Assembly (NCBI GenBank): GCA_036244855.1
Contig: BQKZ01007510.1
Location: 4,469 to 20,962, forward strand
Length of the DNA stretch: 16,494 bases
Reading direction: 5' to 3'
Source: Temnopleurus reevesii
Lineage: Eukaryota > Echinodermata > Echinoidea > Temnopleuroida > Temnopleuridae
Below, in pieces: positions 16,150 through 16,494 of the stretch (the stretch's first letter is position 1; each line of letters opens with the position of its first letter). The notes under the pieces are model-generated. The model searched no databases. It was not told the origin of the DNA and saw only the letters and a program-made list of their open reading frames with translations. The position numbers were made by a program, and so were the translations under genes.

Positions 16150-16494
16150 GAAAAGCGATACCAAAATTTGACTTGGCCAGAGGAAATATGGCATCTACTT
16201 GGAAGATTGTTAAGGATATCATTTGTAAAGGGAAAAAATCTGAAGTTGGACAGAAATTTATCTACGAAGATAAAGAGATAACAGAAGATAGTGAGATAGC
16301 TAACACCTTTAATAATTACTTTGTTAATCTAGGGCCTAATCAAGCCAGGAAAATAAAAGAAGATAATGTAAACTTTAAACAATATCTTAAGGATAATACA
16401 CAATGCTCTCTTTTTCTCAAACCAACAAACTATCTTGAAGTACTGAATATAGTATCTTCCCTAAAGAATAGCAAATCTATTGGATATGATGAAA
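16150..16494 (+). mobile_element. Non-LTR retrotransposon fragment, start of reverse transcriptase region (runs off edge)
   Basis: A frame open from about 16152 to the window end encodes STWKIVKDII near its start, then ANTFNNYFVNLGP, FLKPT, EVLNIVSSLKNSKSIGYDE. This is the linker and first reverse transcriptase block of jockey/CR1-like LINEs (FN.YF.N.GP ... F..PT ... I..LK..KS.GYD). The upstream endonuclease part is absent and a TGA at 16149 precedes the frame, so the copy is 5'-truncated. It abuts dead exon P1 and is opposite in orientation to the EGF gene. Confidence 0.8.

Overview
This window is eukaryotic genomic DNA. It is AT-rich and most of it is intron. About a dozen short exons of one multidomain extracellular-type gene lie on the minus strand, each with canonical GT/AG splice sites, and the DNA between them is full of decayed transposable elements. 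The short cassette exons of phase 1-1, the Tc1/mariner and non-LTR relics, the MITE-like repeats and the TGACCTTTGACC-rich repeat block suggest an invertebrate animal. A marine deuterostome such as an echinoderm is my best guess, but it is unproven. There is no sign of prokaryotic organisation.

The main gene runs from right to left. I number its intact exons E1 to E12: E1 15124-15246, E2 14393-14509, E3 13625-13747, E4 10791-10913, E5 10297-10419, E6 8821-8946, E7 7986-8114, E8 5937-6053, E9 5237-5359, E10 4159-4281, E11 2884-3006, E12 355-477. Each exon is 117-129 nt, is flanked by phase-1 introns, and encodes exactly one EGF-like module. Joined, they give 1473 nt (491 codons) with no stop and 12 tandem modules. 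All 12 share the spacing C-x(4-6)-C-x5-C-x(4-7)-C-x4-C-x-C-x2-C-x5-C. That is eight cysteines, two more than a classical EGF domain. Neither end of the gene is in the window: no signal peptide, membrane segment, start codon or poly(A) exon is visible.

Alongside the 12 intact exons are about 14 dead copies, P1 to P14. Two are local arrays: six copies at ~180-206 bp spacing at 5937-7015, of which only E8 is intact, and a 174-bp array at 15147-15600 with further decayed copies up to 16149. Others are single partial duplicates, of E4 at 10993-11095, E7 at 7709-7777, E9 at 4835-4914 and E11 at 3530-3570. Most dead copies keep the exon start and acceptor region but lack the exon end and donor, as if truncated when they were duplicated.

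Mobile DNA in the introns: a complete but inactivated Tc1-like transposon (498-2195) with IR/DR-type ends; a 5'-truncated non-LTR retrotransposon 3' end (about 9265-9759); a ~1.75 kb non-coding element with short terminal inverted repeats (11333-13079) carrying repeated GGTAACGGAAGGACA motifs and a tandem array with four DR1-like TGACCTTTGAC boxes; a ~197-bp MITE (13386-13582); and a non-LTR reverse transcriptase fragment that runs off the right edge (about 16150-16494). The rest is AT-rich intron in which I recognise nothing firm.
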